A stretch of DNA of 64,000 nt, from assembly GCF_014652675.1 (NCBI RefSeq), contig NZ_BMZG01000008.1, positions 1,960-65,959 on the forward strand. Direction: 5' to 3'. Source of the stretch: Formosimonas limnophila. Its GTDB lineage: Bacteria > Pseudomonadota > Gammaproteobacteria > Burkholderiales > Burkholderiaceae. Position numbers and translations under genes: made by a program. How positions within the stretch are numbered: position 1 is the stretch's first letter; every line of letters begins with the position of its first letter. Positions 26,777-37,719 of the stretch are shown here, in pieces. Below the pieces are notes generated by a model. It did not search any database and had not been told where the DNA came from. It saw only the letters and a list, made by a program, of their open reading frames with translations.

Positions 26777-26795
26777 AACGAACTCCTCAATATAA

Positions 26796-28469
<1,674 letters not shown>

Positions 28470-28567
28470 TTATACCCGTAAAGAAAATGACAAACACAAG
28501 GAATCTTTCCAGATTTTCATAACTCACCTGACAAGAAATGACGAAAGCAAAACACAGGAGGCATAAT

Positions 28568-28587
28568 AAAAAAGAGCTCGCAAGCTC
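28568..28587 (-). terminator. Weak minus-strand terminator upstream of pyrG
   Basis: On the minus strand GAGCT-TGCG-AGCTC is followed by six T. The stem is only 5 bp. It could insulate pyrG from antisense transcription out of the MATE gene, or act in the pyrG leader if the promoter lies further upstream. Confidence 0.35.
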
Positions 28588-28637
28588 ATCATCGGATTCA
28601 TCGCTATAATGGCGGTTTTATTTAAAGCCTCTATTTC

Positions 28638-30053
28638 ATGTCACAACCCTCCTCTATTCAAGGCAAATTCGTCACGGGTTCGCCACTCAAGCATGTGATT
28701 AATATGACCGCCACGGCCTCGATTGGCTTGGTGTCGATTTTTATTGTTGATGCGCTCAATCTTTTTTACATCTCGATGTTGGGGCATGGCGAGCTGGCTG
28801 CGGCTGTGGGGTATGCGGGAACGTTTTTATTCTTTTTTACATCCATTGCGATTGGATTGTCCATTGCGGCGACTGCTTTGACAGCGCGTGCACTCGGGTG
28901 CGGGGACCGTGAGGGTGCGAAAGAGATGGCGGGTGCGTCCTTGCTGTTTATGACAACGGTGATGACGGTGATGACGGTGGTACTGTATCCACTCCTACCA
29001 TTAATTATGACGGGGATGGGGGCAACAGGAGAGACGGCGAACATGGCCGTGCGATTCATGCGGATTGTGCTGCCATCCACGCCGATTATGGCGGTCGGCA
29101 TGTGCATGTCGGCTCTGCTGCGTGCATTGGGTGATGCGAAGCGTTCGATGTATGTCACACTCGGTGCTGGTGCAGCGACAGCAATACTTGATCCTTTGTT
29201 TATTTTTGGACTTGGTCTGGGGTTAGACGGTGCTGCGATTGCGAACGTGCTGTCTCGTTTTGTACTCATCGGCATTGGCTATTATGGTTTGGTCAAGGTT
29301 CATGGATTATTCAAAAAACCAAGCTGGGTCAGCGCACGCGCCGTACTGCCTGCCTTTTGGGCGATTGCCATGCCATCGATTCTCACTCAAATTGCCACGC
29401 CTGTGGGTAATACATTCGTCACAAGCGCGATGGCGAAATTCGGTGATGAAGCCGTTGCGGGTTGGGCGGTGATTGGTCGTTTGATTCCTGTGGCGTTTGG
29501 TATCATCTTTGCTTTATCAGGCGCGGTCGGGCCGATTTTGGGTCAGAACTTAGGTGCACAACGATTTGACCGCATTCGTGAAACCATGCGAGAAAGTCTG
29601 AAAGTCACTGTCATCTATGTATTGGTAGTATGGCTGCTGTTGGCTTTGTTCCGTAACCAAGTGGCTGCCATCTTTGGCGCAACGGGCGACGCCAAGAATT
29701 TGATTGTGTTTTTCTGTTTGTTTGTCTCAGCGAGCTTTTTGTTTAATGGCGTGTTGTTTGTCGCCAATGCGGCTTTTAATAACTTGGGCTTTGCGTTTTA
29801 CTCAACCATGCTCAACTGGGGACGGGCGACACTCGGCGTGATTCCTTTTGTCTGGCTCGGCTCGCATTGGTTTGGGGCAACAGGCGTTCTAGCTGGCTAT
29901 GGTTTGGGTGTGGTCATTTTTGGACTGGTGGGCGGCTGGCTGTGCTTTAAGGTGGTGGCAAGACTGGAAAAAGAAGCCATCAAGACCCAAACCACCGCTA
30001 ACAACGCTGTTGATGACGCGACGGCCATCCCATCTTTTAAACCGACGAGTTAA
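28638..30053 (+). CDS. MATE-family multidrug/toxin efflux transporter
   Basis: This 471-residue protein has about twelve membrane segments and the internal two-fold repeat of MATE exporters. Examples are VDALNLFYISMLGHGELAAA in the first half and GWAVIGRLIPVAFGIIFALS with GPILGQNLGAQRFDRI in the second. The family couples Na+ or H+ entry to export of cationic drugs. TATAAT at 28605-28610 may be its -10 box, though no good -35 is seen. The gene is divergent from pyrG. Confidence 0.92.
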   Translation: MSQPSSIQGKFVTGSPLKHVINMTATASIGLVSIFIVDALNLFYISMLGHGELAAAVGYAGTFLFFFTSIAIGLSIAATALTARALGCGDREGAKEMAGASLLFMTTVMTVMTVVLYPLLPLIMTGMGATGETANMAVRFMRIVLPSTPIMAVGMCMSALLRALGDAKRSMYVTLGAGAATAILDPLFIFGLGLGLDGAAIANVLSRFVLIGIGYYGLVKVHGLFKKPSWVSARAVLPAFWAIAMPSILTQIATPVGNTFVTSAMAKFGDEAVAGWAVIGRLIPVAFGIIFALSGAVGPILGQNLGAQRFDRIRETMRESLKVTVIYVLVVWLLLALFRNQVAAIFGATGDAKNLIVFFCLFVSASFLFNGVLFVANAAFNNLGFAFYSTMLNWGRATLGVIPFVWLGSHWFGATGVLAGYGLGVVIFGLVGGWLCFKVVARLEKEAIKTQTTANNAVDDATAIPSFKPTS

Positions 30054-30191
30054 TGACTATTTCATACAACCAACAAAGAAACATCTAGCATTGCTAAAAA
30101 AGACCGAAAGAATAGATGCACGCCTATAAGACATCAGAACCGAAAATACCCTGCTCCATTCTCAATCACATCAAACAAAATAAATTAAACC

Positions 30192-30764
30192 ATGATTACC
30201 ATTATTTACGCACATCCATACCCTTCACACTCACGCGCCAATCGAGCCTTGCGTGAGGCTGTCGACAATCTGCCTGATGTGAACATTCGGTCGTTGTACG
30301 ATCTGTACCCCGACTTTCACATCAATGTCTCTGCCGAACAAGAAGCCCTATGTAACGCACATACCATCGTGCTCCAACACCCGATGCACTGGTATCACAC
30401 GCCTGCCTTACTCAGTCTATGGTTTGAGAAGGTGCTGGCTTACGGTTGGGCGTATGGCGATAGTGGCCGTGCTCTGGCAGGTAAACGACTCATGTGGGCG
30501 CCAACCACAGGTGGCGACGCAGCAGCATATGCCACAACGGGTTATAACAATTTCCCCATTGAGCAAATCGGCACACCGATTCAACAGACCGCTTTGTTTT
30601 GCGGGATGGAGTGGTTACCGCCATTTATAACACATGACGCAGGCTCAATAGATGATACGCAATTATTAATCCAAAGTGAAGCGTACCGCGACCGCCTGGT
30701 TGAGGAGCTGACTCATCTCAAAACCCACGTCACACTGGAGAAGCAAACACTGCCTGAAGCTTGA
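30192..30764 (+). CDS. kefF: KefF-like NAD(P)H quinone oxidoreductase, K+ efflux ancillary protein
   Basis: This 190-residue flavodoxin-fold protein closely follows the KefF pattern: IIYAHPYPSHSRANRALREA, then YPDFHINVSAEQEALCNAHT, VLQHPMHWYHTPALLSLWFE and the WAPTTGGDAAAY loop. KefF binds FMN, reduces quinones and activates the KefC potassium-proton antiporter during electrophile stress. The kefC-like gene follows about 110 bases downstream on the same strand, which supports the call. Confidence 0.9.
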   Translation: MITIIYAHPYPSHSRANRALREAVDNLPDVNIRSLYDLYPDFHINVSAEQEALCNAHTIVLQHPMHWYHTPALLSLWFEKVLAYGWAYGDSGRALAGKRLMWAPTTGGDAAAYATTGYNNFPIEQIGTPIQQTALFCGMEWLPPFITHDAGSIDDTQLLIQSEAYRDRLVEELTHLKTHVTLEKQTLPEA

Positions 30765-30877
30765 GGTGCATAATCGCAAAAACCTTTTTAGCTCGGCCTC
30801 AATGCTCCTATCCATCCATTTCTGAAAAAACAATCAGAAACCGCACTCGCCCTCAGTGATTTACTTGAAAGATTCAT

Positions 30878-32704
30878 ATGCACGAACAAACCAACGTCCT
30901 TTTTTATTTCCTTATCTATCTCGCTGCCATGGTTGTGGTCGTTCCCATTGCCAAACGACTGGGTCTGGGCGTGGTGCTTGGTTATCTCATTGCAGGGCTG
31001 GCTCTGGGGCCTAATGGGTTTGGATTAGCGGAGAATACGAGCAGTATCAGCACTCTGGCCGAGCTTGGGGTGGTGTTGATGCTGTTCACGATTGGTTTGG
31101 AGTTAGATGCCAAGAAACTTTGGGACATGCGCCATCGCGTGTTCACGTTTGGTGCGTTACAAATGGCGGTGTGTGGTGGTGTTTTTTATGCCGTCACTCA
31201 ATTTTTTGGTCTGAGTCAGTTGCCTGCATTGGTACTCGGATTGGCACTTGCTCTGTCGTCTACAGCCGTGGCGGTACAAATCATGAATGACAAAAACCTC
31301 ATGGGAACAGAAGCAGGTCGCAGTGTTTTTGGTGTTTTATTGTTCCAAGACATGGCGGCGATTCCGCTGATCATCGTCATTGGCATTCTCGCGCCATCTG
31401 AAGGCGCAGCACACTTTAATGCGCTTAATGCCATCGGTGCGGTGATTGCCGTGATTGTCGCGGGACGTTACTTGATTCGGTATCTACTTCGATGGATTGC
31501 ACAGAATGGCTCGCGTGAGTTATTCGTCGGTGCGGCCCTGCTTTTGGTGATTGCCGTGATGGAGTTGATGATTAAAGTCGGTGTCTCTGCTGGTTTGGGT
31601 GCATTTTTAGCAGGTGTTCTGCTCGCCAGCTCTGAGTACCGCCATGAGTTAGAAGCTGATTTGAACCCGTTTCGCGGTTTGTTCCTCGGTTTGTTTTTCA
31701 TCACCATTGGTTCGAGCATGGACATTCCATTACTGTTTGCTCAATGGCCAAAGATTTTGGGCTTACTCATCGCGTACATGGTTTTGAAGTTTATTTTACT
31801 GTACATCGTCGCGGCCATCGTGCGCATCAATGTGCGAGAGCGTCTGACCTTTGCACTATTATTGGGACAGGGTGGCGAATTCGCCTTTGTGGTCGGTTCA
31901 CTCGCCGTCAGTGGGCAGCTATTTACCAGCGAACAAGGTGCGTGGCTCAACCTCATCGTCGCTCTATCGCTGGCTGCATCACCACTGCTCATAAAAGCCT
32001 ACGATTTCGTCCAAGCCCGCTTCCTCACCGGCAAAGAAGACACAGCCGAAATGGACACCGACATGCACCACAGCCCTGTCATCATTGCAGGTTTCGGTCG
32101 TTTTGGGCAAATTATTGGTCGTTTATTGCTTTCAGCGGGCATTAAGCCAACAGTGTTGGATCATGACTCATCCCTGATTGACAGCATGCGTCAGTTTGGT
32201 TTTAAAGTATATTTCGGTGACGCAGCCCGCCTTGATTTGCTCGAAGTTGCGGGCGCGCAACATGCGAAAATACTTGTCGTCGCAGTGGATGACAAAGACA
32301 CGAATCTAAAAATCGTTGAAATGGCGCAACGCCACTTCCCTCACCTCCAAATCATTGCCCGTGCCTATGATGTCCGCCATTATTATGACTTGCGTAAACT
32401 CGGTGTCACAGTGGCTGAACGCGAATTATTTGAAGGCTCACTGCGTTTAGGCCGCCAATGTTTGCAGATGATGGGCGTTGATTCGTATGAAGCTCGTGAG
32501 TTCGCTGACTCATTCCGTGATAAAAACTACGAGTTACTGCACATGAACGAAAACTTAGATCGAGACAACACCAAAGAATTCGCCGCCACCGTCCGCAAAA
32601 ACCGTGAGGAATTAGAACGCCAACTCACCGTCGAAATCAAGGCCCCCAAAGTCGGCTATGAATGGCAAGAAGCACTTAAAAGGGCAGCAGACGAGAGGCT
32701 ATAG
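30878..32704 (+). CDS. kefC: Glutathione-regulated K+/H+ antiporter KefC/KefB-like
   Basis: This 608-residue CPA2 antiporter has a Na+/H+-exchanger-type membrane domain (about 1-385) with GYLIAGLALGPNGFGL near residue 35 and the ion-binding segment LLFQDMAAIPLIIVIG. A cytoplasmic KTN domain follows (about 400-520): IIAGFGRFGQIIGRLLLSAG and FKVYFGDAARLDLLEVAGAQ. The KTN domain binds glutathione or its adducts. With KefF next to it, the system should acidify the cytoplasm to protect against electrophiles. KefB and KefC cannot be separated safely by eye. Confidence 0.9.
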   Translation: MHEQTNVLFYFLIYLAAMVVVVPIAKRLGLGVVLGYLIAGLALGPNGFGLAENTSSISTLAELGVVLMLFTIGLELDAKKLWDMRHRVFTFGALQMAVCGGVFYAVTQFFGLSQLPALVLGLALALSSTAVAVQIMNDKNLMGTEAGRSVFGVLLFQDMAAIPLIIVIGILAPSEGAAHFNALNAIGAVIAVIVAGRYLIRYLLRWIAQNGSRELFVGAALLLVIAVMELMIKVGVSAGLGAFLAGVLLASSEYRHELEADLNPFRGLFLGLFFITIGSSMDIPLLFAQWPKILGLLIAYMVLKFILLYIVAAIVRINVRERLTFALLLGQGGEFAFVVGSLAVSGQLFTSEQGAWLNLIVALSLAASPLLIKAYDFVQARFLTGKEDTAEMDTDMHHSPVIIAGFGRFGQIIGRLLLSAGIKPTVLDHDSSLIDSMRQFGFKVYFGDAARLDLLEVAGAQHAKILVVAVDDKDTNLKIVEMAQRHFPHLQIIARAYDVRHYYDLRKLGVTVAERELFEGSLRLGRQCLQMMGVDSYEAREFADSFRDKNYELLHMNENLDRDNTKEFAATVRKNREELERQLTVEIKAPKVGYEWQEALKRAADERL

Positions 32705-32771
32705 TTATTTTGATAAGGCATGACAAGTAGAATGCTCGCAAACTAAGTTTCATCCCAAAGACTTGACGATA

Positions 32772-32777
32772 TATAAT
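32772..32777 (+). promoter_or_regulatory. Consensus -10 box immediately before ispB
   Basis: TATAAT ends seven bases before the first ATG of ispB, so transcription would begin at or within a base or two of that ATG. Either the mRNA is leaderless or translation begins at the internal ATG at 32818. The -35 region (TTTCAT at 32748) is poor. Confidence 0.4.
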
Positions 32778-32784
32778 ACAGCCC

Positions 32785-33798
32785 ATGACTACCGCCCTTT
32801 CTCCCACACCTGCCGCCATGAGCGGCGCCGATTTACTCAAACCGATTGCCGCTGATATGGCGGCTTTGAACGAGACCATCCGTCAATCGCTGCACTCTGA
32901 CGTGCCGCTGGTCAACCAAATTTCTGAATACCTGATTAATGCAGGCGGCAAGAGACTACGCCCAGCGATTCATTTGATGTTGGCGCGTGCTTTGGGTTAT
33001 ACGGGGAAACATCAAACGACCATCGCTGCTGTGATTGAGTTCATTCACAGCGCGACACTTCTTCATGACGATGTGGTGGATGAGTCGGACTTACGGCGTG
33101 GACGCAGCACCGCGAATGCAATGTTCGGTAACGCGGCGAGTGTGTTGGTCGGGGATTTTCTGTATTCGCGTGCCTTTCAGCTTATGGTGACAGTTGAGCA
33201 AATGCGCGTGATGTCGATTTTGGCAGACACGACGAATGTGATTGCTGAAGGTGAAGTATTGCAGTTGCTGAACATCCATGACCCCGATGTGACTGAAGCG
33301 CGCTATATGCAGGTGATTCACTACAAAACCGCTCGTCTGTTTGAGGCCGCCGCACAACTGGCCGCTGTCATCAATGGCAATACGCCAGAACAAGAGGACG
33401 CTTGCGCCGCCTATGGTCGTCACTTGGGTGCGGCGTTTCAGTTGGCCGATGATATTTTAGACTATGCGGGTAATACAGATACGCTTGGCAAAAATGTGGG
33501 CGATGACTTGCGTGAGGGCAAACCGACATTGCCGCTCATTTACTTACTTGAGCATGGCACGGACAGTGAGAAGCAATTGGTCAAAACGGCCATCGAGAAC
33601 GGTGGGATTGATGAAACACATGTCGGGTTTCAGGCGATTCTAAACGCGATAAAAACCCGTGGTGCACTTGAATATACTCAGAAAAAAGCCGAAAGTGAAG
33701 CGGCTACCGCCAAATTAGCCATAGCGTTTTTACCTGAGTCTGTCTACAAAATGCACTTATTGGCACTGGCCGACTATGCCGTGGCGCGACAAGTTTAA
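32785..33798 (+). CDS. ispB: Octaprenyl diphosphate synthase
   Basis: This trans-polyprenyl synthase makes the ubiquinone side chain; 337 residues. The first Asp-rich motif is LLHDDVVDESDLRRGRST, the second FQLADDILDYAGNTDTLGK, with GGKRLRPAIHLMLARAL before them. Family members usually start near the ATG at 32818 (MSGADLLKPIAADM), 11 codons in. A -10 box seven bases before the first ATG makes that internal start worth considering. It heads a long run of closely packed plus-strand genes. Confidence 0.94.
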   Translation: MTTALSPTPAAMSGADLLKPIAADMAALNETIRQSLHSDVPLVNQISEYLINAGGKRLRPAIHLMLARALGYTGKHQTTIAAVIEFIHSATLLHDDVVDESDLRRGRSTANAMFGNAASVLVGDFLYSRAFQLMVTVEQMRVMSILADTTNVIAEGEVLQLLNIHDPDVTEARYMQVIHYKTARLFEAAAQLAAVINGNTPEQEDACAAYGRHLGAAFQLADDILDYAGNTDTLGKNVGDDLREGKPTLPLIYLLEHGTDSEKQLVKTAIENGGIDETHVGFQAILNAIKTRGALEYTQKKAESEAATAKLAIAFLPESVYKMHLLALADYAVARQV

Positions 33799-33815
33799 AC
33801 AACGAGGAAACTGAC

Positions 33816-35090
33816 GTGACGGATTTACCGCTTTGGTTACAGATTGCTATTCTTATCGCATTGTTGGCGATTTCTGGCTTTTTTTCGATTTCAGAAACCT
33901 CTATGATGGCGTTAAACCGATTTCGCTTACGTCATTTGGTCAAGCAAGGCAGCCGTTCAGCCAAACGCACCCAAGAGTTATTGGATAATACCGAGCAGCT
34001 TCTCGGCGTGATTCTCATTGGTAACAATGTTATCAACACCATCTCCGCGATGCTCTCTGGTGCGATTGCCACCTATTATTTTCAAAACAATGAGTACGCT
34101 CTGACGATTGCAGCAGGTTTGATTTCATTTGCCATCATCGTGTTCAGTGAGCTCACGCCGAAAGTAATCGGTGCCACGTATCCTGAGAAAATTGCGCTAC
34201 CTGCCAGCTTCATTTTGAAGCCTTTGTTGAAAATCATTTACCCAGCGGTTTGGTTCACAAACCTGTTTGCCAATGCCCTACTCAAAATCATGCGCATCAA
34301 CCCAAAACCCGATGAGGAGACACTTTCTCCCGAGGAATTACGCGCTTTGGTTCTCGATCAATCACGCTTTATGCCCAAAAAGCACAAAAGCATTTTGGTC
34401 AATTTATTTGACTTAGAAACCATCGAGGTCAATGATTTGATGACGCCTCGGACTCTGGTTGAGGCATTAGATATTTCACAGCCAATTGACACCATTCGTC
34501 ATCAGCTGGTGACCTGTTTTCACAACAAGCTGCCCGTCTACGATGGAGAGATTAACAACATTCTTGGTATTTTTCACATCCGAAAAGCCCTGCATCTGCT
34601 TGAAAACGATGAGCTGACCCATGATGAAATTCGCGAAAACCTGACCAAACCTTATTTTGTGCCCTCAGAAGCCGCTGTATTTGAGCAGCTACAACACTTT
34701 CAAGAAGACCAACAGCGCTTGGGCATCGTCGTAGATGAGTACAGCGAAGTGCTTGGACTCATCACCATGGAAGACATCATAGAGGAAATGGTCGGCGAGT
34801 TCACATCTGCCGCCCCAAATGCACGCTCGTACATCGGCTGGGACAAAGATGGTCAAGCAATCGTCGAGGCCACCATCCCACTGCGTCAACTCAATCGTCG
34901 CTTGCATTTGCATCTGCCCACAGATGGGCCGAAAACCCTAAATGGTTTAATTGTCGAATACCTGCAGGATATTCCCGATGCTTCTGTGAGTTTGAAAATC
35001 AAAGGCTGTGCAATGGAGGTGCTGCATGTTGACGAACACGCTGTACGCACAGTGCGCTTATACAAAGCCAAACAAGAAAAAACTGAATAA
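33816..35090 (+). CDS. HlyC/CorC-family transporter (DUF21-CBS-CorC_HlyC)
   Basis: This 424-residue protein has an N-terminal DUF21 membrane domain with four hydrophobic segments (about 1-170). A CBS pair follows (about 205-330: DLMTPRTLVEALDISQPIDT and LGIVVDEYSEVLGLITMEDI). A C-terminal CorC_HlyC domain completes it. Related proteins are implicated in Mg2+ or Co2+ efflux. It starts with GTG behind GAGGAA, 17 bases after ispB. Its TAA shares one base with the pilB ATG, so the two should be translationally coupled. Confidence 0.9.
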   Translation: MTDLPLWLQIAILIALLAISGFFSISETSMMALNRFRLRHLVKQGSRSAKRTQELLDNTEQLLGVILIGNNVINTISAMLSGAIATYYFQNNEYALTIAAGLISFAIIVFSELTPKVIGATYPEKIALPASFILKPLLKIIYPAVWFTNLFANALLKIMRINPKPDEETLSPEELRALVLDQSRFMPKKHKSILVNLFDLETIEVNDLMTPRTLVEALDISQPIDTIRHQLVTCFHNKLPVYDGEINNILGIFHIRKALHLLENDELTHDEIRENLTKPYFVPSEAAVFEQLQHFQEDQQRLGIVVDEYSEVLGLITMEDIIEEMVGEFTSAAPNARSYIGWDKDGQAIVEATIPLRQLNRRLHLHLPTDGPKTLNGLIVEYLQDIPDASVSLKIKGCAMEVLHVDEHAVRTVRLYKAKQEKTE

Positions 35091-36793
35091 TGCCCGAATC
35101 CCGCTCTTGGCAATCATTGGCCGCCCTGCTCCAACAAAATCACTGCCTTACTGACAAACAAGCAGATGATTTAGCACAGCTTAATGCGCCCAATAGCCCG
35201 ACTTGGCTAACTGCATGGCTAAATTTGCCTGACAATCCATTCACCACGCAAACATTGGCACATTGGTTCGCTGACAAGACAGGTATCCCGCGCGCTCAGG
35301 CGCATGAGTTAAACAACCCACCTCAAGCGAACGGACAACTCAAGCAGGCCGTGGATAAGCTCAACGCACCCGAAGGCATCATTTGTTTGTCTGAGCAGCC
35401 AGCACGTTTGGGCATCGTTGATGCAAGCAACCCAGTCACACTACAACGGCTGAAATTCCTCATCAACCAGCCTTTTGAATGGCGCATCATTTCATTGACA
35501 GAGTATCATGCGCAGCATCCGTCAGACTCAACCAATATAAGCAACCAACGTTTTAACAGCCCGCTGCAACCCGAAGCCAATAGCCTCATCAGCCCACTGA
35601 GCGAGAGCGATGCCAACAGCGGCAACAACAATGCCCCCATGGTGCGCTACATCCATGAGCTGATGAGTCAGATGATTCGTCAGCGGGCGTCAGACTTGCA
35701 TTTCGAACCTTTTGCCACGCATTATCGAATTCGCGCACGGATAGACGGTGTGCTTCACGAGATTGATCAGCCAGATGTCGCCCTCAAAGAACAAATTGCG
35801 GTGCGCTTAAAGGTCATGGCTCAATTAGACATCGCCGAAAAACGTCTGCCACAGGATGGGCGCATCAAACTTCAGTTCTCTCATGATGAGTCTATTGACT
35901 GCCGAGTCAGCTCGATGCCGACGCTGTTTGGTGAAAAAATCGTTGTTCGGTTTTTGAATAATCAAGATACTGACCTAAACATCAGTCACCTTGGTTACGA
36001 ACCAGAGCAGCGCGCTGCGTTAGAAACTGCATTGGCTCATCCTCATGGCTTGATTCTCATGACAGGCCCGACAGGCAGTGGCAAAACCGTCTCGCTGTAC
36101 GCCTGCCTAAACCAACTTAATCAAGAACACGTCAATATTTCCAGCGTCGAAGATCCCGTTGAAATTTTCTTATCGGGTATTAATCAAGTCTCGATTAACG
36201 AAAAAGCAGGCATTGATTTTGCGACAGTACTGCGTGCTTTTTTGCGACAAGACCCCGATATTTTGATGGTTGGTGAAATTCGTGACCTCGAAACCGCAGA
36301 CATTGCACTCAAAGCGGCTCAAACAGGCCATCTTGTTTTCTCAACCTTACACACCAATGATGCGCCGCTGGCTTTGGCTCGACTGTCTCAGATGGGCGTC
36401 ACGCCGTACAACATCGCCTCTGCCGTCAGTCTCATCACTGCACAGCGACTGGTTCGTAAGCTATGCTCTTGTAAAAACCCTGTTCATATTGACCCAGCTT
36501 TACTGATGAGCGCAGGCTTCGCTGCAGACACTGCAAAGCAGTCAGACTGGCAAGCCTATGCACCGACTGGCTGCCCGCAGTGCCATCACACGGGGTTTTT
36601 GGGGCGTATAGGTGTTTTTCAGGTTTTACCAATTTCCAGCGCCATGCAAACCCTGATTGCCAACAATGCCAATGCCCAAGACCTCCGCAACCAAGCATCA
36701 AACGAGGGAATTTTGACCTTGCGCCAAGCGGGCTTACTCAAAGTGCAATCTGGATTATGCACGCTGGACGAAATTATGGCGGCCACATTATGA
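35090..36793 (+). CDS. pilB: Type IV pilus assembly ATPase PilB
   Basis: This hexameric secretion ATPase of the GspE/PulE/PilB family powers pilus extension; 567 residues. An N-terminal MshEN-like region precedes the ATPase core. The core shows Walker A TGPTGSGKTVSLYA (325-338), the Asp box, Walker B ILMVGEIRDLETADIALKAA and the His box TGHLVFSTLHTN. The tetracysteine zinc motif is CSCKN...CPQCHHTG. PilC and PilD lie downstream, which favours PilB over GspE. Its TGA overlaps the psuK ATG by four bases, an unusual neighbour for pilB. Confidence 0.9.
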   Translation: MPESRSWQSLAALLQQNHCLTDKQADDLAQLNAPNSPTWLTAWLNLPDNPFTTQTLAHWFADKTGIPRAQAHELNNPPQANGQLKQAVDKLNAPEGIICLSEQPARLGIVDASNPVTLQRLKFLINQPFEWRIISLTEYHAQHPSDSTNISNQRFNSPLQPEANSLISPLSESDANSGNNNAPMVRYIHELMSQMIRQRASDLHFEPFATHYRIRARIDGVLHEIDQPDVALKEQIAVRLKVMAQLDIAEKRLPQDGRIKLQFSHDESIDCRVSSMPTLFGEKIVVRFLNNQDTDLNISHLGYEPEQRAALETALAHPHGLILMTGPTGSGKTVSLYACLNQLNQEHVNISSVEDPVEIFLSGINQVSINEKAGIDFATVLRAFLRQDPDILMVGEIRDLETADIALKAAQTGHLVFSTLHTNDAPLALARLSQMGVTPYNIASAVSLITAQRLVRKLCSCKNPVHIDPALLMSAGFAADTAKQSDWQAYAPTGCPQCHHTGFLGRIGVFQVLPISSAMQTLIANNANAQDLRNQASNEGILTLRQAGLLKVQSGLCTLDEIMAATL

Positions 36794-37713
36794 AACATCA
36801 GTCGAAAATCGCTGTGATTGGCGGCTCAAATATGGACATTATGGGTGTCAGCAGCACTCAACTGACCAATGCCGACTCATACGAAGGCAAAGTGAAAATG
36901 AGCGCAGGCGGCGTTGCGCGCAACATCGCTGAGAACTTAGCTCGTTTGAACCTCAATGTTTCTTTGTGCAGCGTGATGGGCGCGGACGACCATGGTGAAG
37001 CCCTTTGGCGTCACAACGAAGAAGTCGGCATTGACATGAGCACCTCGGCTTATTTGCCAGACGAGCGCACATCGGTTTATTTGACGGTACACAACCTCAG
37101 TGGTGAGCTGTCCATCGCCATCAATGACATGGCCATCATGCCTGCCTTAACCCCAGAGTTTCTCATGCGCCAACAGCACAAGCTGAACGCAGCCAATATC
37201 TGGGTGATCGACACAAATTTGAGTGAATCATCAATTGACTATTTGTTTAGACAATATGGCGATCGCGCTGTGTTTGTCGACACGGTTTCGGGGATCAAAG
37301 CCAAACGGGTCAAAAAACACCTCAATGCCATTCACACCATCAAACCCAATCGTTTAGAAGCACAAACGCTGACAGGCATGAGTTGCGACACCAGACGTGA
37401 GGTCGAAACATGTGCTCAAGCATTGCTTGATAAGGGCGTTCAACAAGTCGTCATCACGCTTGATGAAGCTGGCCTATACTACGCCAGTTCCACCGAACAA
37501 GGCGCCATGGATGCACAATCATGCAGAGTCGTCAACACGTCAGGCGCTGGAGATGCGCTGACGTCAGGTTTGGTTTATGCACACGCACAGGGTGCCAGCT
37601 TGCACGATGCTTGCCAATTTGCTCAAGCTTGCGCAGCCCTGACTGTTGGCGTTATTCCAACAAACAATCCTGCGCTATCCATCAGCGCCATACACGATTT
37701 ACTATCGAGCTAA
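36790..37713 (+). CDS. psuK: Pseudouridine kinase, PfkB family
   Basis: This 307-residue PfkB-type sugar kinase phosphorylates pseudouridine to its 5'-phosphate. It shows the N-terminal IAVIGGSNMDIMGVSS typical of PsuK, the SAGGVARNIAENLARLNLNV segment, and the C-terminal ATP/anion-hole motif NTSGAGDALTSGLVYAHA with catalytic Asp. The gene for the next enzyme (psuG) follows after six bases. The ATG overlaps the pilB stop (ATGA), so it is translated with the pilus operon. The open frame upstream of this ATG is inside pilB and not used. Confidence 0.92.
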   Translation: MKHQSKIAVIGGSNMDIMGVSSTQLTNADSYEGKVKMSAGGVARNIAENLARLNLNVSLCSVMGADDHGEALWRHNEEVGIDMSTSAYLPDERTSVYLTVHNLSGELSIAINDMAIMPALTPEFLMRQQHKLNAANIWVIDTNLSESSIDYLFRQYGDRAVFVDTVSGIKAKRVKKHLNAIHTIKPNRLEAQTLTGMSCDTRREVETCAQALLDKGVQQVVITLDEAGLYYASSTEQGAMDAQSCRVVNTSGAGDALTSGLVYAHAQGASLHDACQFAQACAALTVGVIPTNNPALSISAIHDLLSS

Positions 37714-37719
37714 ACGACC

